Shown: positions 24,873-33,037 of the stretch, piece after piece
Layout: the number at the start of each line of letters is the position of its first letter
How positions within the stretch are numbered: the stretch's first letter is position 1
Origin: Candidatus Methylomirabilota bacterium
Lineage (GTDB): Bacteria > Methylomirabilota > Methylomirabilia > Methylomirabilales > Methylomirabilaceae
Direction of reading: 5' to 3'
Assembly (NCBI GenBank): GCA_016207095.1
Contig: JACQQF010000070.1
Location: 1 to 64,000, forward strand
DNA: 64,000 nt
The notes under the pieces: model-generated
Told to the model about the DNA's origin: nothing
Seen by the model: the letters and a program-made list of their open reading frames with translations, nothing else
The model's database searches: none
Position numbers and translations under genes: made by a program

Positions 24873-25859
24873 ATGCCAGAACCCGCTTTCTTCGTTGTCA
24901 TGCTGGCGAAGATCGCTGTGGTCTTCGGCCTGATGTTGCTGAGTGTTGCCTACCTGACGTGGTTGGAACGCAAGGTCATCAGCGACTTTCAGGTCCGACT
25001 CGGGCCGATGCGGGTGGGCCCCCACGGCCTCCTCCAGCCGATCGCCGACGGGATCAAGTTGATGTTCAAGGAGGATATTATCCCTGAGGCCGCCGACCGC
25101 GCGATCTATGTCCTGGCCCCTACGCTGGCCCTCATCCCTGCTTTCATCTCCTTCGCCGTGATCCCGTTCGGGGACCGGGTACGTCTCTTCGGCCAGAGCA
25201 TCGACATGGTGATCAGCGACGTCAACGTCGGGCTCTTGTATCTGTTCGGTGTCGCCTCTCTCGGAGTCTATGGGATTGTCTTGGGGGGCTGGGCCTCGAA
25301 CAATAAGTACGCGCTCCTGGGGGGACTGCGGTCGGCGGCCCAGATGATCAGTTATGAGCTGTCGATGGGTCTCTCGGTGGTCGGGGTCCTGATGCTCTCC
25401 GAATCACTGAGTCTGGTGAGAATCGTAGGCGCCCAGTCAAAGGCCTGGTTCATCCTGCTTCAACCGATCGGTTTCTTGATCTTCCTGATCTGCGCGATCG
25501 CCGAGACCAATCGTGCCCCCTTCGATCTCCCGGAAGCCGAGACCGAGCTCGTGGCAGGCTTCCACGTGGAATACAGCTCCATGAAGTTCGCCATGTACTT
25601 CATGGCTGAGTACGCCAATATGATCACCGTTGCCGCCCTGGCGACGACCCTTTTCCTGGGCGGTTGGAGGGGGCCGTTCCTGCCACCGGTCGTCTGGTTT
25701 CTGGCCAAGCTCTACCTGGTTATTTTTCTCTTTATCTGGATCCGGGCTACCCTGCCGCGCTTCAGGTACGACCAGTTGATGCGATTCGGGTGGAAGGTTC
25801 TGCTGCCCCTGGCGCTGGCCAACATCGTGATCACGGCCGCCTTCGTGGCATTGAGGTAG
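24873..25859 (+). CDS. nuoH: NADH-quinone oxidoreductase subunit H (copy 2)
   Basis: 328-aa junction subunit with canonical motifs: [46 protein letters not shown], and the acidic loop [30 protein letters not shown]. Eight helices. Shine-Dalgarno AGGAAATCAGG region. nuoJ begins 2 bp after its stop; nuoI is absent. Confidence 0.95.
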   Translation: MPEPAFFVVMLAKIAVVFGLMLLSVAYLTWLERKVISDFQVRLGPMRVGPHGLLQPIADGIKLMFKEDIIPEAADRAIYVLAPTLALIPAFISFAVIPFGDRVRLFGQSIDMVISDVNVGLLYLFGVASLGVYGIVLGGWASNNKYALLGGLRSAAQMISYELSMGLSVVGVLMLSESLSLVRIVGAQSKAWFILLQPIGFLIFLICAIAETNRAPFDLPEAETELVAGFHVEYSSMKFAMYFMAEYANMITVAALATTLFLGGWRGPFLPPVVWFLAKLYLVIFLFIWIRATLPRFRYDQLMRFGWKVLLPLALANIVITAAFVALR

Positions 25860-25861
25860 GG

Positions 25862-26371
25862 ATGGAGTGGTTGCTCTTCGTTCCGCTGGCCGCGCTGGCG
25901 CTCGGCACCGCTGCGTTTGTCATCCTGCTCCGGAATCCGATTTACTGCGCCCTTGCCCTCGTTGGAACCTTCTTCGCGCTTTCCGGGCTCTATCTCCTCC
26001 TGCAGGCTGAGTTCGTCGCTGTGGTGCAGGTCATCATCTATGCCGGAGCGATCATGGTCCTCTTTCTTTTTGTGATTATGTTGCTGGACGTGGGACACGA
26101 ACCGCCCCCCTGGCTTCGGCGAGATCGGCCCAGATTACTGCTGGGGCTCGGCCTGGTCGCTCTTCTGGTTCTTGAGCTGGCTGTCGCCATCGGGTCCTGG
26201 ATTGCTCCGGGCATCCGGGGACCTTACACATCCGACTATGTCAATGCGGTCGGGAATACCCAGCTCATTGGCCGTCTCCTGTTCACCGAGTTCCTGATCC
26301 CCTTCGAGATCACCTCCATCATCCTCCTCATCGCCATCGTTGGGGCGATGGTATTGGCCAGGAGGCAGTGA
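25862..26371 (+). CDS. nuoJ: NADH-quinone oxidoreductase subunit J (copy 2)
   Basis: 169 aa from ATG 25862. The ORF-track start at 25664 lies inside nuoH in another frame. Five helices, with AVVQVIIYAGAIMVLFLFVIMLL as the hallmark third helix and ITSIILLIAIVGAMVLARRQ at the end. Its RBS overlaps the nuoH stop. The stop is followed immediately by a GTGCGGG repeat. Confidence 0.94.
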   Translation: MEWLLFVPLAALALGTAAFVILLRNPIYCALALVGTFFALSGLYLLLQAEFVAVVQVIIYAGAIMVLFLFVIMLLDVGHEPPPWLRRDRPRLLLGLGLVALLVLELAVAIGSWIAPGIRGPYTSDYVNAVGNTQLIGRLLFTEFLIPFEITSIILLIAIVGAMVLARRQ

Positions 26372-26407
26372 GGTGCGGTGCGGGGTGCGGGGTGCGGGGT
26401 GCGAGGG
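26371..26407. repeat. Heptamer-phased repeat, GTGCGGG family (nuoJ2-nuoK2)
   Basis: GAGGTGCG, then GTGCGGG three times in tandem and GTGCGAG. The 7-bp period ends 4 bp before the nuoK ATG, and its GAGGGG may act as ribosome site. Confidence 0.7.
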
Positions 26408-26410
26408 GCC

Positions 26411-26722
26411 ATGACAGGAACTGTCCCTCTGAGCGCGTACCTGATCCTCAGCGCCGCCCTCTTTGCCATCGGGGTGATCGGGGTCGTGATCAGGCGCAAC
26501 GCTCTCATCATCTTCATGGCGATCGAACTCATGTTGAACGCGGTGAACCTGACCTTCGTTGCATTCTCGAAGTTCCTGGGCTCAATGGATGGCCAGATCA
26601 TCGTGTTTTTCGTCATGGCCGTGGCCGCCGCCGAGGTGGCGCTTGGGCTGGCCATCATCATTGCGCTCTACAGGAACAAAGAGTCGGTGAATGTGGATGA
26701 CATCAATCTCCTTAAAGGATAG
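26411..26722 (+). CDS. nuoK: NADH-quinone oxidoreductase subunit K (copy 2)
   Basis: 103 aa from ATG 26411. The ORF track adds 11 residues translated from the GTGCGGG repeat ([11 protein letters not shown]), which I exclude. Three helices with the two channel glutamates in [20 protein letters not shown] and [18 protein letters not shown]. Ends [11 protein letters not shown], the usual tail. Confidence 0.94.
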   Translation: MTGTVPLSAYLILSAALFAIGVIGVVIRRNALIIFMAIELMLNAVNLTFVAFSKFLGSMDGQIIVFFVMAVAAAEVALGLAIIIALYRNKESVNVDDINLLKG

Positions 26723-26725
26723 TCC

Positions 26726-26826
26726 GAGGTCCGTAGGGGCGACCCGCTGGGTCGCCCGTACGAGGTGCGGGGTGCGAAAAACCTCGCACTTCGCACTTCG
26801 CACGTCGCATGTCGCACATCTGGCCC
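26726..26826. repeat. Composite repeat: GTAGGGGCGACCC palindrome within a GTGCGAA heptamer array
   Basis: At 26733-26761 lies a 29-bp near-perfect palindrome (GTAGGGGCGACCCG / GGGTCGCCCGTAC). It is embedded between left-arm heptamers (GTCCGAG, GTGCGGG) and a right arm of tandem CGCACTT, CGCACGT and CGCATGT units. The right arm runs into the start of nuoL. Confidence 0.75.
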
Positions 26827-28731
26827 ATGTTTAACCAGATCTGGCTCATTCCAGTCATCCCGCTTGTGGGGAGCCTCGTCGTCGGCCTGATGGGCCGGTC
26901 GATGCGGAGAGGCTCCGTCGCCCTAATCGCCTGTGGGGCGGCATCGCTGGCGCTGCTGGCCTCCCTGGCTTCTTTCTGGCGCCTCCTGTCGCTGCCGCCG
27001 GACGCCAGGGTCCTTCGTCACTCGCTCGGCTCCTGGATCGCTTCTGGAGAACTCTCGGTTGCCTTTGGGTTCCTGTTTGATCCGCTCTCGGCGACCATGG
27101 CGTTGGTGGTAACGGGCGTCGGTTTGCTGATCCATGTCTATTCGATCGGCTACATGGGCGAGGATCGCGACTACCATCGCTTCTTCTCGCTGCTCAATCT
27201 CTTCCTGGCCGAGATGCTGGTCTTGGTTTTGGCCGATAACTACCTCCTTCTCTTTCTGGGGTGGGAAGGGGTTGGCCTCTGCTCGTACCTCCTGATTGCC
27301 TTCTGGTTCGAGCGACCGGCGGCGGCCTCCGCCGGGACCAAGGCCTTTCTGGTGAACCGGATCGGCGACGCGGCCGTTGTGGTGGCGATGATCTGGATGA
27401 TCCTGTTGTTCGGGACGCTGGACTTCCAGACGATCTTTACGGGAGCGCCGGCAACGCTTTCGCATGGTTCCCTGGCGGCTTCGGTCCTCTCATTGCTTCT
27501 CTTTGCCGGGGCGGTGGGGAAGTCGGCCCAGCTTCCCCTGTACGTGTGGCTGCCAGATGCGATGGAGGGTCCCACGCCGGTCTCGGCGCTCATCCACGCC
27601 GCCACCATGGTGACAGCCGGGGTCTATATGGTCGCCCGCTCCGCCCCCCTGTTCCAACTGGCGCCCGTGAGCCTGGAGATCGTCGCATGGGTCGGCGGCA
27701 TAACCGCCCTCTATGCTGCCAGCATCGCCTTGGTTCAGACCGACATCAAGCGGATCATTGCCTATTCGACCATCTCTCAACTCGGCTATATGTTCTTGGG
27801 TTTGGGAGTCGGCGCGTACGCGGCGGGCATCTTCCATCTCATGACCCATGCCTTCTTCAAGGCGCTTCTCTTCCTGGCCGCCGGGTCGGTGATTCATGCG
27901 TTGGCAGGCGAACAAGACCTCAGAAGAATGGGCGGCTTGCGGCGGTCCCTCAGGGTGACTGCCGGGTGCTTTCTCGTCGGCGCGCTTGCGAACGCAGGGA
28001 TTATCCCGTTCGCCGGCTTCTGGAGCAAGGACGAGATCCTTCTCGCCGCGTATGCTTCGGGCCATCGGCTGCTCTGGATCGTTGGAGCACTGACCGCGGC
28101 GGGTACCGGCTTCTACATGTTCCGCCTTTACTTTCTTGCCTTTGAGGGAGAGTCCAGGCTGACGCCCGAAGCGGCCAGTCACCTGCACGAGTCTCCGTGG
28201 AGCATGCGTTTGCCGCTCGTACTGCTGGCCCTCGGATCGGCGACGGTCGGCTTCTTCGGGATCCCACCGGAGTCCGGGGTGTTTCATCGTTTTCTGGGGC
28301 CGTCCTTCCCGGTCTCGGGGCATCAAGGAGGCTCAGCCCCGTCCCCCTCCGGGATCGGCCTGGCGCTCGCAGCTCTCGTGATGGCGGGGGCGGGGATCCT
28401 CATGGCCTTCCGTTATTATCTTCGGGACCCCAAAGAACCCGAGGCGCTGGCCGAACGGTACCCGACCCTGTACCGAATCCTCGTCCACAAATACTGGGTT
28501 GACGAGCTGTATGACGATCTCGTCGTCCGCCCGACCATGGCTGGTGCCCGCTTCGTCTCCGCGTCGTTCGATGCGGGTCTGGTAGACGGGGCGGTCAACG
28601 GCATCGGTTCCCTCCTGGGCAGCGCCGGTGCCCTTCTGAGGCGGCTTCAGACCGGCCATGTTCCGGCCTATGTCCTGTCGATCCTGGTGGGGGCAGTCGT
28701 GCTTTTGGGGTACCTCGCGTTTCATGGATAG
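26827..28731 (+). CDS. nuoL: NADH-quinone oxidoreductase subunit L (copy 2)
   Basis: 634 aa from ATG 26827 (MFNQIWLIPVIPLVGSLVVG, the normal family opening). The ORF-track ATG at 26809 is part of the heptamer repeat and adds MSHIWP. Neither start has a Shine-Dalgarno. Motifs: LLFLGWEGVGLCSYLLIAFW, KSAQLPLYVWLPDAMEGPTPVSALIHAATMVTAG, and the C-terminal arm helix. Neighbours nuoK and nuoM complete the membrane arm. Confidence 0.93.
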   Translation: MFNQIWLIPVIPLVGSLVVGLMGRSMRRGSVALIACGAASLALLASLASFWRLLSLPPDARVLRHSLGSWIASGELSVAFGFLFDPLSATMALVVTGVGLLIHVYSIGYMGEDRDYHRFFSLLNLFLAEMLVLVLADNYLLLFLGWEGVGLCSYLLIAFWFERPAAASAGTKAFLVNRIGDAAVVVAMIWMILLFGTLDFQTIFTGAPATLSHGSLAASVLSLLLFAGAVGKSAQLPLYVWLPDAMEGPTPVSALIHAATMVTAGVYMVARSAPLFQLAPVSLEIVAWVGGITALYAASIALVQTDIKRIIAYSTISQLGYMFLGLGVGAYAAGIFHLMTHAFFKALLFLAAGSVIHALAGEQDLRRMGGLRRSLRVTAGCFLVGALANAGIIPFAGFWSKDEILLAAYASGHRLLWIVGALTAAGTGFYMFRLYFLAFEGESRLTPEAASHLHESPWSMRLPLVLLALGSATVGFFGIPPESGVFHRFLGPSFPVSGHQGGSAPSPSGIGLALAALVMAGAGILMAFRYYLRDPKEPEALAERYPTLYRILVHKYWVDELYDDLVVRPTMAGARFVSASFDAGLVDGAVNGIGSLLGSAGALLRRLQTGHVPAYVLSILVGAVVLLGYLAFHG

Positions 28732-28746
28732 CATGCTGGATAACAC

Positions 28747-30264
28747 ATGAGCCAGGCGGCCGGGCCGATCCTGTCAACCCTCATCGCGCTTCCCCTACTC
28801 GGGGCCATGCTGCTCGTCCTGGTAGATGGGGCGCGGGAGGGGCTCATCAAGCGGATCGCGCTGGCCGTCTCCTGCCTGGGTTTCCTCCTCTCCCTGATCG
28901 TGTATGGCCGCTTTGACCCCACAGTTGCCGGGATGCAATTTGTAGAGCGTGTCCCTTGGATCAGCTCGATCGGGAGCAGTTATGTCCTCGGGGTAGACGG
29001 GATCAGCCTTCCGCTGCTGCTCCTCACCACGTTCTTATCGCCGGTCGCCATTCTCGCGTCCTTCTCCGGCATCCCGCGCAGGCTGAAGGGGTTCATGATT
29101 TGCATGCTCCTGTTGGAGGGGGGAATGATCGGGGTGTTTCTGGCCCTGGATCTTCTTCTGTTCTACGTGTTCTGGGAGGGGACGTTGATCCCGATGTATT
29201 TTCTGATCGGGATATGGGGCGGCCCTCGGCGTATCTACGCCACCCTGAAGTTCGTGCTATTTACGATGGCCGGGAGCGTCCTGATGTTGCTGGCGATGAT
29301 CGCCCTGGCGGTTCTGCATCGAAGTACCACAGGTCGGCTGAGCTTTGACCTCCTGGAATTGATTGGCGCTGCGATCCCGTTCGGGCTTCAAGTGTGGCTA
29401 TTTGCCGCCTTTGCCCTCGCCTTTGCCATTAAAGTGCCGATGCTCCCGTTTCATACCTGGCTTCCCGACGCCCATGTGGAGGCTCCCACCGCGGGAAGCG
29501 TGCTGTTAGCGGGGGTCCTTCTAAAGATGGGGACCTATGGCTTCCTCCGGTTCGCGCTCCCGCTCTTCCCGGCAGCGGCCGCCGCCTTCTCTCCACTGAT
29601 CTCGGTGCTCGCGGTGATCGGCATCCTGTACGGCGCACTGGTCTCGCTGGCGCAGGACGACCTCAAGCGGCTGGTAGCCTATAGCTCGGTGAGCCACCTG
29701 GGGTTCGTGATGCTGGGGATCTTTGCCATGAATCTGCAGGCGGTGGAGGGCTCGATCCTTCAAATGGTGAATCATGGTCTTTCCACCGGCGCCCTCTTTC
29801 TGTTGGTTGGAATGATCTATGAGCGGCGTCACACCCGAATCATAGGGGAGTTCGGTGGGCTCAGCCGGGTCATGCCCAGGTTTGCTCTCTGTTTCCTGGT
29901 CGTGGCGATGTCCTCTATCGGGCTTCCGGGGCTGAACGGGTTTGTGGGGGAGTTCCTGATCCTGGCGGGCACCTTCCGCGTCCACAGAGGGTTCGCGATC
30001 CTCGCCACCGTCGGGATCGTCTTGGCGGCGGTCTATATGCTGTGGATGTGGCAGCGCGTGATGTGGGGGGAGAGTCGGCGTTCGCAGAATCTCGATCTTC
30101 ACGATCTTCGCCCCCGTGAGATAGCGATGTTGGTTCCGACGATCCTGCTCATTCTCTGGATCGGTCTCTTCCCGAATCACCTCCTCAGAAAGATGGATGC
30201 CTCAGTGACTCATCTCCTTGGCGGAGTGCGAGGTGCGACGTCCGAGGTGCGGGGTGTGAAATAA
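28747..30264 (+). CDS. nuoM: NADH-quinone oxidoreductase subunit M (copy 2)
   Basis: 505 aa. YVFWEGTLIPMYFLIGIWG, FAIKVPMLPFHTWLPDAHVEAPTAGSVLLAGVLLKMGTYG and LKRLVAYSSVSHLGFVMLG are all in place. The last ~15 residues (GGVRGATSEVRGVK) come from a GTGCGAG-type heptamer repeat, so the true protein tail has been replaced or extended. The stop TAA shares one base with the nuoN ATG. Confidence 0.95.
   Translation: MSQAAGPILSTLIALPLLGAMLLVLVDGAREGLIKRIALAVSCLGFLLSLIVYGRFDPTVAGMQFVERVPWISSIGSSYVLGVDGISLPLLLLTTFLSPVAILASFSGIPRRLKGFMICMLLLEGGMIGVFLALDLLLFYVFWEGTLIPMYFLIGIWGGPRRIYATLKFVLFTMAGSVLMLLAMIALAVLHRSTTGRLSFDLLELIGAAIPFGLQVWLFAAFALAFAIKVPMLPFHTWLPDAHVEAPTAGSVLLAGVLLKMGTYGFLRFALPLFPAAAAAFSPLISVLAVIGILYGALVSLAQDDLKRLVAYSSVSHLGFVMLGIFAMNLQAVEGSILQMVNHGLSTGALFLLVGMIYERRHTRIIGEFGGLSRVMPRFALCFLVVAMSSIGLPGLNGFVGEFLILAGTFRVHRGFAILATVGIVLAAVYMLWMWQRVMWGESRRSQNLDLHDLRPREIAMLVPTILLILWIGLFPNHLLRKMDASVTHLLGGVRGATSEVRGVK
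30221..30260. repeat. Heptamer-phased repeat encoding the NuoM2 tail
   Basis: GGAGTGC, GAGGTGC, GACGTCC, GAGGTGC, GGGGTGT: a 7-bp period, GTGCGAG family, translated as the C-terminus of NuoM2. Confidence 0.65.
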
Positions 30265-31718
30265 TGGATCTGGTGCTGCCTCGGATCGACTGGGCTCCCC
30301 TGGCCGCGATGTTGCCGGTTGCCTTCGGCGGCCTGGCGGCATTGGTGGGAGATCTCTTTCTGCCCGCGGGACGAAAGCGATTTATTCCGGCGCTGGGTCT
30401 GGCCTCCTTGGCGCTCTCGATCCTTGTCTCCATCGGGCTATGGGGAACGGTTCGCTTCTCAGTGAACGACGCCGTGGTCCTGGATCGGTTTGCGCTCTTC
30501 TCGTACCTCGTGTTCGCGCTGGTCTCCATCCTGAGTATTCTGCTCTCGATGGACTACCTCGACGCGAGCGCGCCTGACCAGGGTGAGTATTACAGCTTGG
30601 TGCTCTTCTCCACATTGGGGATGATGCTGATGGCCGCGGGTGGCGATCTGATCGTGATCTTCCTGGGGCTGGAAATGCTCTCGTTGGCTCTCTATACGCT
30701 GTGCGGCTTCCGAAAGGCCGAGCTTCGCTCGAACGAGGCGGCCTTGAAATATCTGCTCCTGGGAGCCTTCGCCAGCAGCTTTTTCCTCTATGGGATTGCC
30801 TTGATCTACGGGGCAACCGGCACGACGGTGCTCCGGAGGATCGTGGCGTTCCTGGCCGATGGGAGGCCTCCGAGCACACTACTGCTGGTCGGAACAGGAT
30901 TGCTTCTCGTCGGATTCGGCTTCAAGGTGGCCTCCGTCCCCTTCCACATGTGGACGCCTGACGTCTACGAGGGCGCCCCGACATCGGTGACCGCGTTCAT
31001 GATCGCAGGGACCAAGGCCGCAGCCTTTGCCGCTTTGGTGCGCGTGTTCCTGATGGCATTGCCAACCCTTCAGGTGCAGTGGTCAGCGCCCATCTGGGTT
31101 CTGGCGGTGCTCACGATGACCTTGGGGAATCTGGTCGCACTGGTCCAGAACAACATCAAGCGGATGCTGGCCTACAGCTCGATCGCGCACGCCGGCTATC
31201 TATTGGTCGCCCTCGTCGCCGGGGGGTCGCCCGGCGCCACCAGCATCCTCTTCTATCTCGTCGCCTACGCCTTGATGAACCTCGGGGCCTTTGCGGTGAT
31301 CATCGCGTTGCAGGCGCGTGGCCAGGAGTTGCTCTCAGTGGCCGACTACGCCGGACTTGGGTTCCGGAGGCCGGTCCTCTCCGCCTGCATGGCCCTTTTC
31401 ATGTTCTCGCTGGCCGGGCTTCCCCCCACCGCCGGCTTCATGGGGAAGCTCTTCATCTTCAGTGCCGCCGTCGAGGGGCATTACCACGAGCTGGCGGTGA
31501 TCGGTGTCCTGAACAGCGTGGTCTCGGTCTACTTCTATCTGCGGCCGGTCGTCGTCATGTATATGAACGAGCCTGCGATCGAGCGGCCGCTGGTCCCGTC
31601 GTCGGCCGCAGCGATCTGGGCCGTGGCGTTGTCTGCGCTGGGAACCCTTCAGTTCGGCCTGTTTCCGGGGAGGTTGCTTGATCTCGCCCGCCAGTCGGTT
31701 GCCGCCCTTGGCGGATAG
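30264..31718 (+). CDS. nuoN: NADH-quinone oxidoreductase subunit N (copy 2)
   Basis: 484 aa, about 14 helices. IFLGLEMLSLALYTLCGFRKAELRSNEAALKYLLLGAFASSF, GFGFKVASVPFHMWTPDVYEGAPTSVTAFMIAGTKAA and IKRMLAYSSIAHAGYLLVAL match the family. Overlaps the nuoM stop by 1 bp (TAATG). Last structural gene of nuo operon 2; rex follows after 18 bp, probably in the same transcript. Confidence 0.95.
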   Translation: MDLVLPRIDWAPLAAMLPVAFGGLAALVGDLFLPAGRKRFIPALGLASLALSILVSIGLWGTVRFSVNDAVVLDRFALFSYLVFALVSILSILLSMDYLDASAPDQGEYYSLVLFSTLGMMLMAAGGDLIVIFLGLEMLSLALYTLCGFRKAELRSNEAALKYLLLGAFASSFFLYGIALIYGATGTTVLRRIVAFLADGRPPSTLLLVGTGLLLVGFGFKVASVPFHMWTPDVYEGAPTSVTAFMIAGTKAAAFAALVRVFLMALPTLQVQWSAPIWVLAVLTMTLGNLVALVQNNIKRMLAYSSIAHAGYLLVALVAGGSPGATSILFYLVAYALMNLGAFAVIIALQARGQELLSVADYAGLGFRRPVLSACMALFMFSLAGLPPTAGFMGKLFIFSAAVEGHYHELAVIGVLNSVVSVYFYLRPVVVMYMNEPAIERPLVPSSAAAIWAVALSALGTLQFGLFPGRLLDLARQSVAALGG

Positions 31719-31736
31719 AGGAGGTCTCCAGATCCT

Positions 31737-32387
31737 ATGAAAGCGATCAAGATTCCCGAAAAGACAGTGACCCGCCTTTCAATCTATCTGAGATGCCTGG
31801 AGGAGTTGGAGAACGACGGGGTGGTCAGCATGTCGTCCAAAGAGTTGGCGGAACGGTTCGGCTTGAATTCCGCGCAGGTCCGAAAGGACCTCGCTTACTT
31901 CGGCCAGTTCGGCGTTCGCGGTCTGGGCTACTACATCAGCGCACTCCGGAACAACCTGGAGCGGATTCTTGGCCTCAAGCAAGGCTGGGAGGTGGCGCTG
32001 GTTGGATTGGGAAACCTCGGCTCCGCACTGATCTCCTACAAAGGGTTTCAGGAGAAGGGGTTCACAATCTCCGCTGTGTTCGATCAGGATCCGGCCAAGA
32101 TCGGTCGACAGGTGGAGGGGATTCAGGTGATGGGCACCTCAAGGATCGTTCCGGTCATCCGAAAACGAAAGATCAGAATCGGGATATTGGCCGTTCCTGC
32201 CGCCAGCGCCCAGGCTGTCCTCAGCCTTCTTGTGGAGGCGGGGGTTACCGCGGTCCTGAATTTTGTCCCGGCCCAATTGACGGTCCCTGAGTCGGTCAAG
32301 CTCCAGAACGTCGATTTATCTGTCCTGCTGAAGACCCTGAGCTACCACATCACCCGAACCGGGCGGCCCTCCGCCCGAAAAACCTGA
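31737..32387 (+). CDS. rex: Redox-sensing transcriptional repressor Rex
   Basis: 216-aa NAD(H)-responsive repressor that leaves DNA when NADH rises, typically controlling respiratory genes. The winged-helix domain is at residues 10-75 (TVTRLSIYLRCLEELENDG, SKELAERFGLNSAQVRKDLAYFGQFGVRGLGY). The Rossmann domain has VALVGLGNLGSAL, and the C-terminal swapped helix contains VDLSVLLKTLSYHI. AGGAGG 12 nt upstream. Its position right after two complex I operons suggests control of nuo, which is inferred. I did not identify a clear Rex operator. Confidence 0.94.
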   Translation: MKAIKIPEKTVTRLSIYLRCLEELENDGVVSMSSKELAERFGLNSAQVRKDLAYFGQFGVRGLGYYISALRNNLERILGLKQGWEVALVGLGNLGSALISYKGFQEKGFTISAVFDQDPAKIGRQVEGIQVMGTSRIVPVIRKRKIRIGILAVPAASAQAVLSLLVEAGVTAVLNFVPAQLTVPESVKLQNVDLSVLLKTLSYHITRTGRPSARKT

Positions 32388-32463
32388 CCACCTCTCCCGG
32401 CGTATCAAAGCAGGCGACCCGCTCTTCGGGACGCCGTGTCCCCCGCGCCGCGCCCAAGCTGCC

Positions 32464-32988
32464 TTACTTCTTTTTGAGGAGCGCGTCGATGTTCCGTTTG
32501 AACTCTCCCTCGGTCATCGCCCCCTGATGCTGTCCGAATAGAGTGCCGTCTTTGTTGATCAGGAAGCTGGCCGGGGTCCCCTCCACCTTGTAACGCCTGC
32601 CGATATCCCCGTCTGCGTCCCGGCCCACGCGGTAGGGGATTCCGTACTCTTCAACGAACTTCCGTGCGTCCTGTTCGTTGTCCCATTTCACGTTCACGCC
32701 CAGCATGACCAGCCCCTTGCCCTTGTACTGCTTGTAGAGCTTTGCCAGAACGGGAGCCTCCCGTTGACAGTGGCTTCATTTCGAATGAAAGAAGTTGACC
32801 AGGATCGGTTTCCCGCGGTAGTCCTTGAGTGAGATCGACTTTCCATCCAGGAGCTGCAGCGAGAAGTCCGGCACAGTGGCCGCTTGGGCGGCCCGGAGAG
32901 TCACTGCGCAGAACAGCAGCACGAACAGCCCGGCGATCGCGATCTGTTCCCTCGGGGCCGTCGGTGGTCGTCGTAATGCCTGTTTCAT
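32464..32988 (-). CDS. Periplasmic TlpA/thioredoxin-like protein with in-frame TGA at the active site (candidate selenoprotein, UxxC)
   Basis: The ORF track shows two pieces (32776-33012 and 32464-32706) in the same frame, separated by a single TGA at 32776-32778. Read through, the protein is 174 aa. It has a signal peptide or anchor (IAIAGLFVLLFCAVTLRAAQA), a TlpA/AhpC-TSA start (VPDFSLQLLDGKSISLKDYRGKPILVNFFHSK), then [TGA]-S-H-C-QREAPVLAKLY, and the cis-Pro loop VEGTPASFLINKDG. The TGA falls exactly where the first Cys of the CxxC motif sits (VNFW-xxx-CxxC), giving UxxC, a known selenocysteine form of thioredoxin-like folds. A stem-loop follows at once. The start ATG 32988 has GGAGGA 8 nt upstream. 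A nonsense-mutated pseudogene is the alternative, but no other damage is seen. It follows ubiD on the same strand. Confidence 0.72.
32744..32778 (-). promoter_or_regulatory. Candidate bacterial SECIS element downstream of the TGA
   Basis: Starting at the TGA: lower stem GCCA/TGGC, asymmetric internal loop (CTGTC / C), upper stem AACGGG/CCCGTT, apical loop AGGCT. The loop lies about 16-21 nt after the TGA and contains GG and U, as in the E. coli fdhF element. Position and shape match SelB-binding hairpins. It lies inside the coding sequence. Confidence 0.6.
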
Positions 32989-33037
32989 CTGTTGTTCCTC
33001 CGAAGATATCATGGCTGATCAGGGGGCCAGGTGGGTC

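Noticed and set aside
32776-33012. Two separate short genes, or a frameshifted pseudogene, for the TlpA-like protein
   Set aside because: Both ORFs are in the same frame with one TGA between them at the active-site Cys position, and the fold continues without loss. A Sec codon explains this better, though a nonsense mutation is not excluded.
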